51,621 bases of DNA from Flavobacterium proteolyticum. GTDB taxonomy: Bacteria > Bacteroidota > Bacteroidia > Flavobacteriales > Flavobacteriaceae. The stretch covers positions 1-51,621 of the forward strand of contig NZ_JADFTZ010000008.1 of NCBI RefSeq assembly GCF_015223105.1, read 5' to 3'. The notes under the pieces were generated by a model. That model did no database searches. It was not told the origin of the DNA and worked only from the letters and a program-made list of their open reading frames with translations. Of the stretch, positions 32,668 through 41,825 are shown piece after piece. Positions within the stretch are counted from its first letter, which is position 1, and each line of letters begins with the position of its first letter. The translations under genes and the position numbers were made by a program.

Positions 32668-33639
32668 TTAATTATTCCATTCTAACAATCGTTTTTCGCC
32701 GTTAATTTGTTTGATATCTGTAATATCTTGTGACATTTCGATTACGCCTTTATATCTTTTTTGAGTATCTCTAACTGCAAAATAGCGAATGTAAATCAGA
32801 CGTTCTTTGTAGTTAATCCAGAAAGAAGCTTCGTTTTGCTCGCCTTTTCTAAACGCTTCTAAAATTTGCAAAACGGTATCCACACTTTTAGGCGGATGAC
32901 AAAAACGAACTTCTCTACCAATAATTCCGGCACTTCTTGGAAACACGCGTTCTTCGCCTCGATTGTAGAAAATTACTTTATCGTTTTCATCAACATAAGT
33001 TAAATCGATGGGTAACGTTTTGAAAAGTAAGTTTACTTGTTCAATTGTCATGAAACCTTCATCATAATGCGCTGCATTTTCGTTGAAAACCACATCGGTT
33101 CTGCGTTCTGTATCTTGAGAAGGATGAATGTATTCTGATTCTTTGGGGAATTTTGGTGGCGCTTCTGATAACATCCAACCAATTTCGTCTTCTCCTTTTC
33201 GCATTTTAATCCAATCCTCTTCTGATAGCATTTCTAAAGCATTTGGAAACAACACGTTTTCTTCTACTTCTAGTAATCGATATAAATTTTGAGAGATTAA
33301 ATTGGTATTATGCTTGGCTGAAGTGAAATCTTGGTCTTCTAAATTTTTTCTAACAATGCGAAACATTTCTCTAATGGTATCGTGAAACGACCACATATTG
33401 CGAGAAGGTCCTGTCCAACCTTTTTGTTCTAAAAACGGAAATAATTGATTTTCTTTTCGTTCAAAACGTTTTTCAACAGTTGCTAAATGATTGAATACAT
33501 TGTAAAATTTCTGAAATTCCTCTTTTGGATTTATGCTATTCAATTCTTCCAATAATTGAAGAATCAAATCGGTTTCTACGAAATAAGTATGAATGGGATG
33601 TCCTTCAATCACGTTTGTATGTGTTTCTGATATTGCCAT
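32668..33639 (-). CDS. Hemerythrin-like plus PAS domain protein (DUF438-like)
   Basis: From the ATG at 33639, one base past the norD stop, the product is 323 aa; an in-frame start at 33663 would overlap norD. Residues about 15-150 are hemerythrin-like, with His/Glu ligand candidates in HTYFVETD, HLATVEKRFERKENQLFPFLE, FHDTIREMFR and EVEENVLFPNAL. Residues about 195-315 form a PAS domain (TFIDENDKVIFYNRGEERVF-like, then WINYKERLIYIRYFAVRD, GVIEMSQDITDI). It may sense or buffer NO or O2 through a di-iron centre. No output domain is present, so a direct signalling role is not shown. Confidence 0.78.
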   Translation of the reverse strand: MAISETHTNVIEGHPIHTYFVETDLILQLLEELNSINPKEEFQKFYNVFNHLATVEKRFERKENQLFPFLEQKGWTGPSRNMWSFHDTIREMFRIVRKNLEDQDFTSAKHNTNLISQNLYRLLEVEENVLFPNALEMLSEEDWIKMRKGEDEIGWMLSEAPPKFPKESEYIHPSQDTERRTDVVFNENAAHYDEGFMTIEQVNLLFKTLPIDLTYVDENDKVIFYNRGEERVFPRSAGIIGREVRFCHPPKSVDTVLQILEAFRKGEQNEASFWINYKERLIYIRYFAVRDTQKRYKGVIEMSQDITDIKQINGEKRLLEWNN

Positions 33640-33640
33640 T

Positions 33641-35407
33641 TTATTGGTGTTTGATTTTCTCATAAAGTTTTACCAATGATTTTAGTAAAGCTTCGGGAGA
33701 GGTTAATATTTGATAATGATTTTGACCGAACATTTGCGGTAAATAATATTTGGCTTGCGCTTCGATGGCTAAAGCATACGAATTGATTTTTCGTTCGTTC
33801 AGTTCTCGCAACGCTTGTTTGATGTCTTGAATTCCGTGTTGTCCTTCGTATTTATCGTAATCGTTTGGTTTTCCATCGGAAAGCACGATAATCCATTTGT
33901 TTTTGGCATCCAATTGATCCATTCGTGCGCCAGCGTGACGTAATGCGGGACCAATTCGAGTATAACCATTAGGCTCAACAGCTCCGATTTTATGTTTGGC
34001 TTTGTTCCAACTTTCGTTGAAATCTTTCAAAGTGAGATAAGTTGTGAAATTTCTGGTTTTGGAATAAAATCCATCAATCGCAAAATCGATGTCGAACTCA
34101 TGTAGTATTTCGCCAAATAAAATAGAAACTTCTTTTTCTACATCAATCACTCGATTTCCAGCGGCATAACCATCACTTGAAAGACTAATGTCTAACAAAA
34201 CCAAAATCGCAATGTCTTTGTTTTTCTTTCTTTGCGATAAATAAATGCGTTCGTCTGGCGATTTTCCAGAATGAATGTCGGTATATAAATCGGTTAACGC
34301 GTCTAAATCGAAAGCGTCACCTTGTAATTGTCTTCGTTGTTGTTGCATTTTATTATTTACGCTGGTAAGCATTTTTCGTAAACCATTTAAAGTGGTTTTG
34401 TACTTCGCCATCGTATTTTTATAATAAGTCGCGTGAGTTTTGAGTTGGGTTTTTGGATACACTTTACAGAAATTAGTCAAGTAATTTCGTTTTTTAAAAT
34501 CCCATTCGTCATATTTTAAATGAAACCCTTTTTCATCAACCTCAGCACTTTCGGCAATGGAAGTATTTTCAACAAAATCGGCTTGATATACAGAATGTAC
34601 CATATCATCCACACGAACCGTAAACTTCATGTTCATTTCTTCCAAGGCTTCTTGATGGTCTTTTAAGTCGTCTTTTCCATCAAAATCGCGCCAATTTCCG
34701 TTGAATTCTTCTGCGGTTTCAATTTTCTCGAAACTGTGCATTAACACATAATCTTCTTGTTGTTTTTTGTCGATAGTAAGTGATTCTATTTCTTCAACAG
34801 CTTTCGCATGAAGCGTAGTTTCGGCTACGACATTATTTTTTATTTTCTTAGTATTGTCATCGAAATTTTGCAATACATTTTGGTCTTCAATTTCGGGTGT
34901 GTTTTTCATCCATTTTCCATACAACCAAGAGTAATCAATGGATTGGTCTTTTTTATTAACGGGTAATTTTGGCACCGCATCATAATAAAACTCTTGCATG
35001 GATGGATAATTTTCAAACATTTTTCCAATGACTAATGGCGCTGTTTCAAAGGCTTTTTCCAAAGAAAGTTCTGGTGAATTATCTTGGTTATCCCAATTCA
35101 AATTCAGTTGTTTTTGAATACTCAAATACACCGTTCTGAAAAAATAGAATTTCAGATTTTCTTCTTTTGTTGGGAAAAGCGAACAATTTATTGGAAGAAA
35201 AAAGTTTTTGTTTTTGTAACCGCCTTCTCGTTCGGCTGGAAAAATTTCGATTGGCGCACCACAAATCGCTCTCGCAAAAAGAGTCAATCGCGGTTTGATA
35301 TCAGATAAGTTGATTTGACGGCTCAGAATTTCGGCATCATTGAGTCGTTTATTTTTAAAGTACTTGAGTACTTTTTTATAGATAATTTCGTCTAATTCTA
35401 AGCCCAT
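33641..35407 (-). CDS. norD: NO reductase activation protein NorD (VWA domain)
   Basis: The product is 588 aa from the ATG at 35407, which avoids overlap with norQ; ATG 35437 would add ten residues and overlap norQ by 19 bases. The C-terminal third is a von Willebrand factor A domain with MIDAS motif DISLS (ILVLLDISLSSDG), a Thr in NGYTRIGPALRHAGARM and an Asp in IIVLSDGKPNDYDKY. NorD acts with the AAA+ ATPase NorQ to insert the non-heme iron into NorB. N-terminal part is helical with no known motif. It is followed by the hemerythrin/PAS gene. Confidence 0.92.
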   Translation of the reverse strand: MGLELDEIIYKKVLKYFKNKRLNDAEILSRQINLSDIKPRLTLFARAICGAPIEIFPAEREGGYKNKNFFLPINCSLFPTKEENLKFYFFRTVYLSIQKQLNLNWDNQDNSPELSLEKAFETAPLVIGKMFENYPSMQEFYYDAVPKLPVNKKDQSIDYSWLYGKWMKNTPEIEDQNVLQNFDDNTKKIKNNVVAETTLHAKAVEEIESLTIDKKQQEDYVLMHSFEKIETAEEFNGNWRDFDGKDDLKDHQEALEEMNMKFTVRVDDMVHSVYQADFVENTSIAESAEVDEKGFHLKYDEWDFKKRNYLTNFCKVYPKTQLKTHATYYKNTMAKYKTTLNGLRKMLTSVNNKMQQQRRQLQGDAFDLDALTDLYTDIHSGKSPDERIYLSQRKKNKDIAILVLLDISLSSDGYAAGNRVIDVEKEVSILFGEILHEFDIDFAIDGFYSKTRNFTTYLTLKDFNESWNKAKHKIGAVEPNGYTRIGPALRHAGARMDQLDAKNKWIIVLSDGKPNDYDKYEGQHGIQDIKQALRELNERKINSYALAIEAQAKYYLPQMFGQNHYQILTSPEALLKSLVKLYEKIKHQ

Positions 35408-35418
35408 AACTCCAATCT

Positions 35419-36204
35419 TTAAATCATTAAATCGCACAAATCGTTTAAAGCTTGAATGGTTTCTTGCTCATCTGTTAAAGGTTCAACAACGGCAACGTGA
35501 ACGGCTAATCGTTTTGGTAATCCGTTATTTATAAGTTTCGCGGCGTCCACTAATAAACGGGTAGAAACGGTTTCTGTTAGCCCTAATTCGGTTAGATTTC
35601 TAATTTTTGTTCCAATAGTGACTAACTTTTGAGCGATATCGGCTTGAATTCCGGTTTCATTAATTAAAATTTCGGCTTCTATTTTTGGATTTGGATAATC
35701 GAATGAAAGTGCTACAAATCGTTGACGAGTAGAAGGTTTTAATTCTTTGAATCCTTTTTGATATCCTGGATTAAACGAAGCTACCAAAAGAAAATCGGGA
35801 TGCGCTTTGATGGTTTCTCCTAATTTATCAATGAAAAGTTCTCTTCTATGATCGGTTAAGGAGTGAATGGCTACGATGACATCTGGACGTGCTTCGGCAA
35901 CCTCATCTAAATATAAAATATATCCGTTTTTTACTGCTATGGATAAAGGTCCGTCAATCCAAATGGTTTCGGCTCCTTTGATGATGAAACGTCCAATTAA
36001 ATCGGTTGCTGAAGTTTCTTCGTGACAACTTACGGTGACTAATGTTTTGTTAACTTCATTCGCCATATATTCGATAAAACGGGACTTTCCAGAGCCTGTT
36101 GGACCTTTCAATAATAAAGGCAATCGCAATTGGTTGATTTGATTGAAAATTTCAATTTCAGAACCTACTGCTTTATAAAATATGGTTTTTTCTGCTACTA
36201 TCAT
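35419..36204 (-). CDS. norQ: NO reductase activation AAA+ ATPase NorQ
   Basis: This 261-aa MoxR/CbbQ-type ATPase has Walker A GPTGSGKS at 34-41, Walker B YILYLDEVAEARPD, sensor region LLVASFNPGYQKGFKELKPSTRQRFVALSFDYP and the C-terminal CbbQ domain. It works with NorD in metal insertion into NorB. The gene lies about 108 bp after norB, with a terminator-like hairpin between, and directly precedes norD. Confidence 0.93.
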   Translation of the reverse strand: MIVAEKTIFYKAVGSEIEIFNQINQLRLPLLLKGPTGSGKSRFIEYMANEVNKTLVTVSCHEETSATDLIGRFIIKGAETIWIDGPLSIAVKNGYILYLDEVAEARPDVIVAIHSLTDHRRELFIDKLGETIKAHPDFLLVASFNPGYQKGFKELKPSTRQRFVALSFDYPNPKIEAEILINETGIQADIAQKLVTIGTKIRNLTELGLTETVSTRLLVDAAKLINNGLPKRLAVHVAVVEPLTDEQETIQALNDLCDLMI

Positions 36205-36221
36205 GGCAATTTATTTTTGAA

Positions 36222-36271
36222 AAAACCGAAACCAAAAGCGGGCAGCGACAACTCTGGGCAATTGGTCTCGG
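36222..36271 (-). terminator. Hairpin between norB and norQ
   Basis: On the - strand CCGAGACCA pairs with TGGTTTCGG (9 bp, one G-U) around a 28-base loop that has its own short GCCC/GGGC-type stem, followed by TTTTTT. It may lower expression of norQD and downstream genes relative to norCB. Confidence 0.5.
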
Positions 36272-36312
36272 CTGGTTATTAATTGTATAATTCTAACCTA
36301 AATAATTAATAA

Positions 36313-37647
36313 CTATTCTTTTACAAGAGCTTCATCTGTTGGTTTACCGTATTTGATAAACTCTAGAATATATAAGGTAATTCCGGTTGTAAATAATGTG
36401 GCACAAAGCAACAATACGACAAAGTGAATACTGATTTCGTTTTGAACATCCATGAAATCCATTTTCATTTTACGTTCCATGTACACTTGGGCAACACCTG
36501 CTACACCGAAAGCTACTGTCATTCCTAACATTCCGATATTAGACAACCAAAATGCCATGTGACCTCTTGTACTGTCGTATAATTTTCTTCCAGTAATGTT
36601 TGGTAAGGCATAGCTAATAATAGCTAAAACAATCATCGCGTAAGCTCCCCAGAATGCATAGTGGCCGTGCATGGCTGTTACTAAAGTTCCGTGCGTGTAA
36701 ATGTTGGTTTGTGGTAAAGTGTGTGCAAATCCTAATAATCCAGCTCCAATGAAAGATACAATAGAAGCTCCGATCGTCCAGAATAACGCAATTTTGTTTG
36801 GATGAGATTTTTCTCCTTTTCGATACATGTACACTGCGAATAATGCCATTGCTAAGAATGCTAATGGTTCTAATGCTGAGAAAATTCCACCTACTATTAA
36901 CCAAATTTTATTTACTCCGATGTAGTAGTAATGGTGACCTGTTCCTAATAAACCTGAAAGGAATGTCAAACCAACAATTACATATAACCATTTCTCGATA
37001 ACTTCTCGGTCAACACCTGTAAGTTTGATTAATAAGTATGATAAAATACCGCCCATGATTAGTTCCCATACTCCTTCAACCCATAAATGCACTACCCACC
37101 AACGGAAGAATGAATCCGTAACTTGGCTATCGAACCAAATCATACCCGGTAAGTATAATAAAGCAGCAAAAACCAATCCCATTGTTAAAACTAATGAAGT
37201 TGTTGTTCGTCTTTCTGCTTTGAATAAAGTGGTGAGGATTAATCCTAAGAACAATAAGACATTGATTACTACTAAAACATCTAATTCTCTTGGAATTTCA
37301 AGGAATTTTCGACCTTCCCAAATATTAAAGTGATAGCCAACAATTGCTAAAACTCCAACTACAGCTAAGGAAATCAACTGTACATAAGCCAATTTGACAT
37401 TAACTAATTCTCTTTGTGCTTCTTCAGGAATGATATAATAAGCGGCTCCCATGAAACCAGTTAATAACCAAACTACTAATAAATTCGTGTGAACAGCTCT
37501 TGCTGTATTGAACGGAATAAAATCGTGAAGACCATCCATTCCAATTCGGGCAAAGCCCATAATAAAACCATAGATAATTTGTAATGCAAATAATAACATG
37601 CATAATCCAAAGAACCAATACGCTACTTTTTGTGATTTATATTTCAT
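36313..37647 (-). CDS. norB: Nitric oxide reductase subunit B (cNOR catalytic subunit)
   Basis: The 444-aa, twelve-helix protein reduces two NO to N2O. All expected ligands are present: H53 (heme b, AVHTNLLVVW), H187, H238 and H239 (non-heme iron, VVHLWVEGVWE and GTGHHYY), E191 and E195 (metal ligand and proton site), H327 (heme b3) and H329 (heme b) in HGTLVTAMHGHYAFWG. The positions are offset by a constant 20 from the Pseudomonas enzyme in the region 187-329. It lies 16 bp after norC. The length fits the cytochrome-c-dependent form, without the N-terminal extension of quinol NORs. Confidence 0.96.
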   Translation of the reverse strand: MKYKSQKVAYWFFGLCMLLFALQIIYGFIMGFARIGMDGLHDFIPFNTARAVHTNLLVVWLLTGFMGAAYYIIPEEAQRELVNVKLAYVQLISLAVVGVLAIVGYHFNIWEGRKFLEIPRELDVLVVINVLLFLGLILTTLFKAERRTTTSLVLTMGLVFAALLYLPGMIWFDSQVTDSFFRWWVVHLWVEGVWELIMGGILSYLLIKLTGVDREVIEKWLYVIVGLTFLSGLLGTGHHYYYIGVNKIWLIVGGIFSALEPLAFLAMALFAVYMYRKGEKSHPNKIALFWTIGASIVSFIGAGLLGFAHTLPQTNIYTHGTLVTAMHGHYAFWGAYAMIVLAIISYALPNITGRKLYDSTRGHMAFWLSNIGMLGMTVAFGVAGVAQVYMERKMKMDFMDVQNEISIHFVVLLLCATLFTTGITLYILEFIKYGKPTDEALVKE

Positions 37648-37663
37648 GATACTAAATTTTGGA

Positions 37664-38095
37664 TTATTCTTCTTTAGCTAAAGGGGAAACCACGCGATCA
37701 AAACCATTCAAATCAATGTTTCCAATCCATTTGAAGTAAGCAATCATGGCTTCGGCATCGGCGTCGTTCATTTCATATTTTACCATTTTTCTGCCTTTTG
37801 GTCCCCAAGGAACTGGCGATTGTAAAACAGCTTTTACGTAGCCTTCTCCTCTTCTTTCGATTACTTTGGTAAGTTCTGGAGCGTAGTAGCCTCCTTCACC
37901 CAGTATGGTATGACAACCCATACAATTATTCGATTCCCAGATTTCCTTTCCTCGAATAACTTTTGCATCAATCTTATCATGATAAGTTTGATCATTTTTA
38001 GGCATGAACGAGTAAATAGTTAAGCCAATAAAGACCAAAAAGGTTACTACGGTTCCACCTAAAAAAAATGCTCGTGCTTGTGATTTTGATAACAT
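37664..38095 (-). CDS. norC: Nitric oxide reductase subunit C (cytochrome c)
   Basis: The 143-aa protein has an N-terminal anchor helix (8-30) and a heme c site C58-MG-C61-H62 followed by TILGEGGYYAPELTKVIERRG, the NorC signature. It brings electrons to NorB. Transcribed first in the nor unit from a promoter with an FNR-type box shared with the divergent ric gene. Confidence 0.95.
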   Translation of the reverse strand: MLSKSQARAFFLGGTVVTFLVFIGLTIYSFMPKNDQTYHDKIDAKVIRGKEIWESNNCMGCHTILGEGGYYAPELTKVIERRGEGYVKAVLQSPVPWGPKGRKMVKYEMNDADAEAMIAYFKWIGNIDLNGFDRVVSPLAKEE

Positions 38096-38119
38096 ATTTT
38101 AGATATTAGTTAGAAATTA

Positions 38120-38141
38120 TAAAGGATATTTTTATCCTTTA
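38120..38141. promoter_or_regulatory. Second palindrome in the norC leader, candidate repressor operator
   Basis: TAAAGGAT and ATCCTTTA flank a 6-base spacer. The centre (38130.5) lies about 13 bases downstream of the expected norC transcription start, a position suited to repression. The same 7-6-7 geometry occurs at the nirK promoter. Confidence 0.5.
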
Positions 38142-38149
38142 ACTAAGTA

Positions 38150-38223
38150 CAAAATAACTGCCAAAAAAAAACATTCGTTATGATTCAAATCATAGTATGA
38201 AAATTAAATTAAGGATAAATTTG
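38150..38223. promoter_or_regulatory. Divergent norC/ric promoter region with one central FNR-type box
   Basis: ATGATTCAAATCAT occupies 38180-38193. In the + direction TAAATTTG (38216-38223) serves ric. In the - direction TTATTTTG (38157-38150) serves norC. Both final G bases are exactly 36.5 bp from the box centre, so a single dimer could activate both genes. Confidence 0.75.
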
Positions 38224-38248
38224 TCTTTTATTAAAACAATATAGTATT

Positions 38249-38971
38249 ATGGTTATAGATTCAAACAAAACAGTGGGAAACATAGTAGCAGATGATTATA
38301 GAACTGCAGGAGTTTTCAGTCAACTAGGTATCGATTTTTGTTGTAAAGGAAACCGAACAATCGATGAAGTATGTGCAAAAAAAAGCATTGATAAATATGC
38401 GCTTTTAGACGAATTAGAACGTGTTACGGCAAACAACAACAATCAAGGAATCGATTTTAAATCTTGGGAATTAGATTTATTGATTGATTATATTGAGAAA
38501 AAACACCATCGTTATGTGGAAGAAAAAATTCCGCAATTGGTATCGTTTTTAATTAAGTTGGAACAAGTACATGGCGCTCAACATCCAGAACTTTTTGAAA
38601 TTAAAAAATTATTCAAAAGAAGCGCCGACGAATTAACGCAACACATGAAAAAAGAAGAGTTAATTCTGTTTCCTTTTATCAAAAAAATGGTAGAGGCTAG
38701 TCGAAATAATACACCAATCAACAATCCCGGATTTGGTTCTGTTGCCAATCCTATTGCGATGATGATGGAAGAACATGAAAATGAAGGTGAACGATTTGAA
38801 AAAATTGTAGAATTATCAAACAACTACACACCACCGGCAGATGCTTGCAACACATACAAAGTAACCTATCAAATGTTACAAGAATTTGAAGCGGATTTAC
38901 ATGCGCACATTCATTTAGAAAATAATATTTTGTTTCCAAGTGCCATTGTTTTACAAGATAAGTTTTATTAG
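38249..38971 (+). CDS. ric: Di-iron iron-sulfur cluster repair protein RIC (ScdA/YtfE type)
   Basis: The 240-aa protein repairs Fe-S clusters damaged by NO or oxidants. Residues 1-60 form the ScdA N-terminal domain with IDFCCKGNRTIDEVC (C31-C32). The hemerythrin-like C-terminal part has the His/Glu set in KKHHRYVEEKIPQL, EVHGAQHPEL-type and HMKKEELILFPFIKK segments, EEHENEGERFEKI and LHAHIHLENNILFP. It is divergent to norC and shares its FNR-type box. Two hairpins follow the stop. Confidence 0.93.
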   Translation: MVIDSNKTVGNIVADDYRTAGVFSQLGIDFCCKGNRTIDEVCAKKSIDKYALLDELERVTANNNNQGIDFKSWELDLLIDYIEKKHHRYVEEKIPQLVSFLIKLEQVHGAQHPELFEIKKLFKRSADELTQHMKKEELILFPFIKKMVEASRNNTPINNPGFGSVANPIAMMMEEHENEGERFEKIVELSNNYTPPADACNTYKVTYQMLQEFEADLHAHIHLENNILFPSAIVLQDKFY

Positions 38972-38989
38972 TTAATTAGGTTTTTAAAC

Positions 38990-39022
38990 GGAGTCGTTTT
39001 AGTAAACAGAGCGACTCTTTTT
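38990..39022 (+). terminator. Terminator after ric
   Basis: GAGTCG and CGACTC pair around a 15-base loop, followed by TTTTT. It is the first of two hairpins behind ric. Confidence 0.5.
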
Positions 39023-39028
39023 AAAGTA

Positions 39029-39065
39029 AAAGGACTGCTAATGTATTTTAGCAGTCCTTTTTTAA
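39029..39065. terminator. Terminator between the converging ric and nirK operons
   Basis: AAAGGACTGCTA and TAGCAGTCCTTT form a perfect 12-bp stem with a T run on the + side and an A-rich side that gives T residues on the - strand. Confidence 0.75.
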
Positions 39066-39091
39066 TTAAATATAACCCATTTATAATTAAT

Positions 39092-40369
39092 CTATTTTTT
39101 ATGAGTAAACAATTGCGGATTAAATGAAACCATTACCCATGCCCAATTGTTACCATTTGAATTGTTTCCACCTTTTAAAATTTCCATAGTGTCGCTGGCA
39201 AACATTTTAGAAACACCTCCAGAAATTACAAAGTTTTTATCTAATTTGTATGTTGCAGTTAAATCGATTTCAGTACCTAAATAACTATCTTGTTCTTCTA
39301 AAGTCGTCATATTATAAACCGATGCAGCGCTATAAAATAAATGAGGTGATAATGTTACTTGCCATTTATTCTTGTCGTAAATGAATTTGGTATAAAAATC
39401 TTGTAATCCTACCGAATTCTTATGATTCCCAACGTAGAAATAATCCATTAAACCATTGAATCCATGATTGGTTCCAAATAAAGGCGTGAACGATTTTATT
39501 TTAGTATCGGAATCATTTTGATCTTTTCCGGATAAATATTCGAAACCTAATTCGGCTTTGAAAGGATTGGTGAATTTATATCCCAAATTAAATCCCGCAT
39601 AATACGCACCAACATCTACTTTATCATTAGCTACAGCAGCTTCACCTGTTTGAGCATACAAACCGAAATCTCCATAAAATTTTGAAACATCCCATTTTCC
39701 ATATGTTCCAATAGTTTGCAAATAGGCAACTTGGAATTTATTTTCAGTTAAATTTTCATATTGGTAGCCATTATTCAATGCTAAAAAGCTCAAACTTACT
39801 TTTGAAAATTTCTGATTGAACCAAATAAACTGCATGTTTTTATAGTTCGTTACATAAGCGGATTCGTATAAGGCTTCGTTGTTATTATTTAACGCTGCAC
39901 CAAAATCCAATTGGTAGCCATTTTTCTTATTGGTAACCAAAACGGCATCGTGACTTTGACCTTGTTGCAACCAATCGATTCCGCCCATAATTCTTTGATT
40001 ATCGTAAGAAAGTACTTGTCGCCCGAATTTTGCTGTCCAATTCGTATTGAAATCATACGAAATCCAAGATTCGAATAACGCTACTCCGTTTTTATCCGAT
40101 GGAGAAGTGGTTGCTACATCGCCCCAAACTCTGACATTTTGAAACGATACATTGGCTTTAAATTTTTCTTGCTTGTAGAAGAAATTCATTCTTGAGCGTT
40201 GGGAAACAAATGAAGTGGGATAAAAATCGTCTTTCATTAATTCTTTGAAACCATTTCGGTATTCAAATCGTGGTCTTAGTTGTAGGTTGACTTCTAACTC
40301 TTGGGCAAAAGAACCTACGGTTGAAATTGCAAAAGCAACTGCAACAAACATTTTATTTTGAAGTTTCAT
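39092..40369 (-). CDS. Outer-membrane porin of the alginate-export type
   Basis: This 425-aa protein has a signal peptide (MKLQNKMFVAVAFAISTVGSFA) and a beta-barrel rich in alternating aromatic strands, starting LEVNLQLRPRFEYRNGFKE and containing WTAKFGRQVLSYDNQRIMGGIDWLQQGQSHDAVLV, which resembles the alginate_exp barrel family. It is the last gene of the nirK operon, so it may be a channel for nitrite, other anions or a small metabolite. Substrate cannot be read from sequence. Confidence 0.78.
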   Translation of the reverse strand: MKLQNKMFVAVAFAISTVGSFAQELEVNLQLRPRFEYRNGFKELMKDDFYPTSFVSQRSRMNFFYKQEKFKANVSFQNVRVWGDVATTSPSDKNGVALFESWISYDFNTNWTAKFGRQVLSYDNQRIMGGIDWLQQGQSHDAVLVTNKKNGYQLDFGAALNNNNEALYESAYVTNYKNMQFIWFNQKFSKVSLSFLALNNGYQYENLTENKFQVAYLQTIGTYGKWDVSKFYGDFGLYAQTGEAAVANDKVDVGAYYAGFNLGYKFTNPFKAELGFEYLSGKDQNDSDTKIKSFTPLFGTNHGFNGLMDYFYVGNHKNSVGLQDFYTKFIYDKNKWQVTLSPHLFYSAASVYNMTTLEEQDSYLGTEIDLTATYKLDKNFVISGGVSKMFASDTMEILKGGNNSNGNNWAWVMVSFNPQLFTHKK

Positions 40370-40397
40370 GTTGTATTGGATTTATATTGGGAAGCCA

Positions 40398-40991
40398 CTA
40401 CTCTATTTTAGCCGCTTCTTCTATGATTTTTGAAACCGTTTTATCGTAACTAACTCCTAAGCCTTCTTGTTGGAATGCCAATTCGCCTTCTGCATTAAAT
40501 ACACTGATAATATTGGAATGTGAGAAATCTATCGGAGATATTTTTTTATAATTTACGGCTAGAACTGCTGCGAATTCTCTGGTATTTTCTTCATTTGAAC
40601 GTAAGAAAACCCATTGATTTCCTGTCATTTTATTTTCGATAGAGAAATCTTTTAATCTTTTTGGAGTATCCACCGTTGGATCAATACTTACTAAAACCAA
40701 TTGGACTTTGTCTTTGTATTCTTCTGGGATTTTAGCTTCAATATTTCGCATATCAGCAACTAATCTTGGACAAGCTGATTTACAAGAAGTATAAATCATC
40801 ACCATAACAAGAACTTTTCCTCTTAATTCTTTTAGTTCAATATCTTTTCCGTCTTGATTGGTCCATTTTTCAGGCAAGTTGTAAATTGATAAATCGGTTA
40901 TTGGTTTATCTTTTATATCTTGTTTTTCCTCTTTTGCATTGCACCCGATTAATAAAAGGGAAGCAATTACGAATAAAATTATCTTTTTCAT
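40398..40991 (-). CDS. SCO1/SenC-type copper chaperone lipoprotein
   Basis: This 197-aa protein has lipid Cys 17 (LLIGCNAK) and a thioredoxin fold with the copper site C70-KSA-C74 (YTSCKSACPRLVADM) and a downstream His in PIDFSHSNII. SCO proteins deliver copper to CuA or other copper centres and act as thiol reductants. In the nirK operon it likely serves NirK or NosZ maturation. Confidence 0.88.
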   Translation of the reverse strand: MKKIILFVIASLLLIGCNAKEEKQDIKDKPITDLSIYNLPEKWTNQDGKDIELKELRGKVLVMVMIYTSCKSACPRLVADMRNIEAKIPEEYKDKVQLVLVSIDPTVDTPKRLKDFSIENKMTGNQWVFLRSNEENTREFAAVLAVNYKKISPIDFSHSNIISVFNAEGELAFQQEGLGVSYDKTVSKIIEEAAKIE

Positions 40992-41014
40992 GACTCATTT
41001 TTTTAATTGAAAAC

Positions 41015-41800
41015 TCAATTAGCGATGTTTTTGGCACATCGGAAACCTAAATTTTTTGTAGTATAGTTTGCTTTTATACTGCCTCTGAAAGCGTAACGCA
41101 TAAAAGCGGCATAATTCATTAAATCAGTGGCGTTGACAGAACCGCTTCCGCAGAACAAATCTTTATCGGTATCTTTATCTTTTCTGGATTCTCCTGATAA
41201 AAAGATACTATTGAAATCGAAAGTCCATTCCCAAACTAATCCGTGCATATCGTAAACGCCCCAGTAATTCTTGAATGTTTTCCCTACAGAATTGTTGTAG
41301 GTTTTGTTTTTTTCGTACCAACTCAAGATATATTTATTGAATTCTTCTCTTGAACGAGCGTCTTTTCGTTTTTCATCTGCCATGGCTACATATTCCCATT
41401 CATCTAAAGTGGCTAATCTTTTACCTTGACATTCGCAGTATTCTTTTGCAGCAAACCATGAAATATTAGTCACTGGCGAATTGGCATTTAATTGTCCGAA
41501 ACTTAAGTCGCCACTCCATTCTGATAAATAAGTTGTATTGGCAAAAAGGCGTTTGATTTTTGATTTTCTGTAATTCGGATTTTTTTTCAAAAATTCTAAA
41601 TATTGTTGATTCGTAACCGGATATACATCCAACAAAAAGGATTTAATGAACACTGGTTTCTTATCTGTTGTTCCATATAACGGAACGTAACTCCCTGCTC
41701 CAATGGTTACCATATCTTTGGGTACCTGAGAAAAAGAAATGGAAACCCAAGATAATAAAATTAGGCAGTAGTGAAATCGTTTAATAAATTGAGCTTCCAT
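41015..41800 (-). CDS. nirV: NirV-like formylglycine-generating-enzyme-family protein
   Basis: This 261-aa protein has a short signal region (about 7-25) and an FGE-sulfatase (SUMF1-like) domain: VTIGAGSYVPLYG, FLLDVYPVTNQQYLEFLKKNP, SPVTNISWFAAKEYCECQGKRLATLDEWEYVAMA, GVYDMHGLVWEWTFDF and FRGSIKANYTTKNLGFRCAKN. NirV proteins of this family occur beside nirK in several denitrifiers, with unclear function. It lies between the free cytochrome c and SCO genes in the nirK operon. Confidence 0.82.
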   Translation of the reverse strand: MEAQFIKRFHYCLILLSWVSISFSQVPKDMVTIGAGSYVPLYGTTDKKPVFIKSFLLDVYPVTNQQYLEFLKKNPNYRKSKIKRLFANTTYLSEWSGDLSFGQLNANSPVTNISWFAAKEYCECQGKRLATLDEWEYVAMADEKRKDARSREEFNKYILSWYEKNKTYNNSVGKTFKNYWGVYDMHGLVWEWTFDFNSIFLSGESRKDKDTDKDLFCGSGSVNATDLMNYAAFMRYAFRGSIKANYTTKNLGFRCAKNIAN

Positions 41801-41825
41801 TCTTCAGTTTGTTTATTGTTTATAC

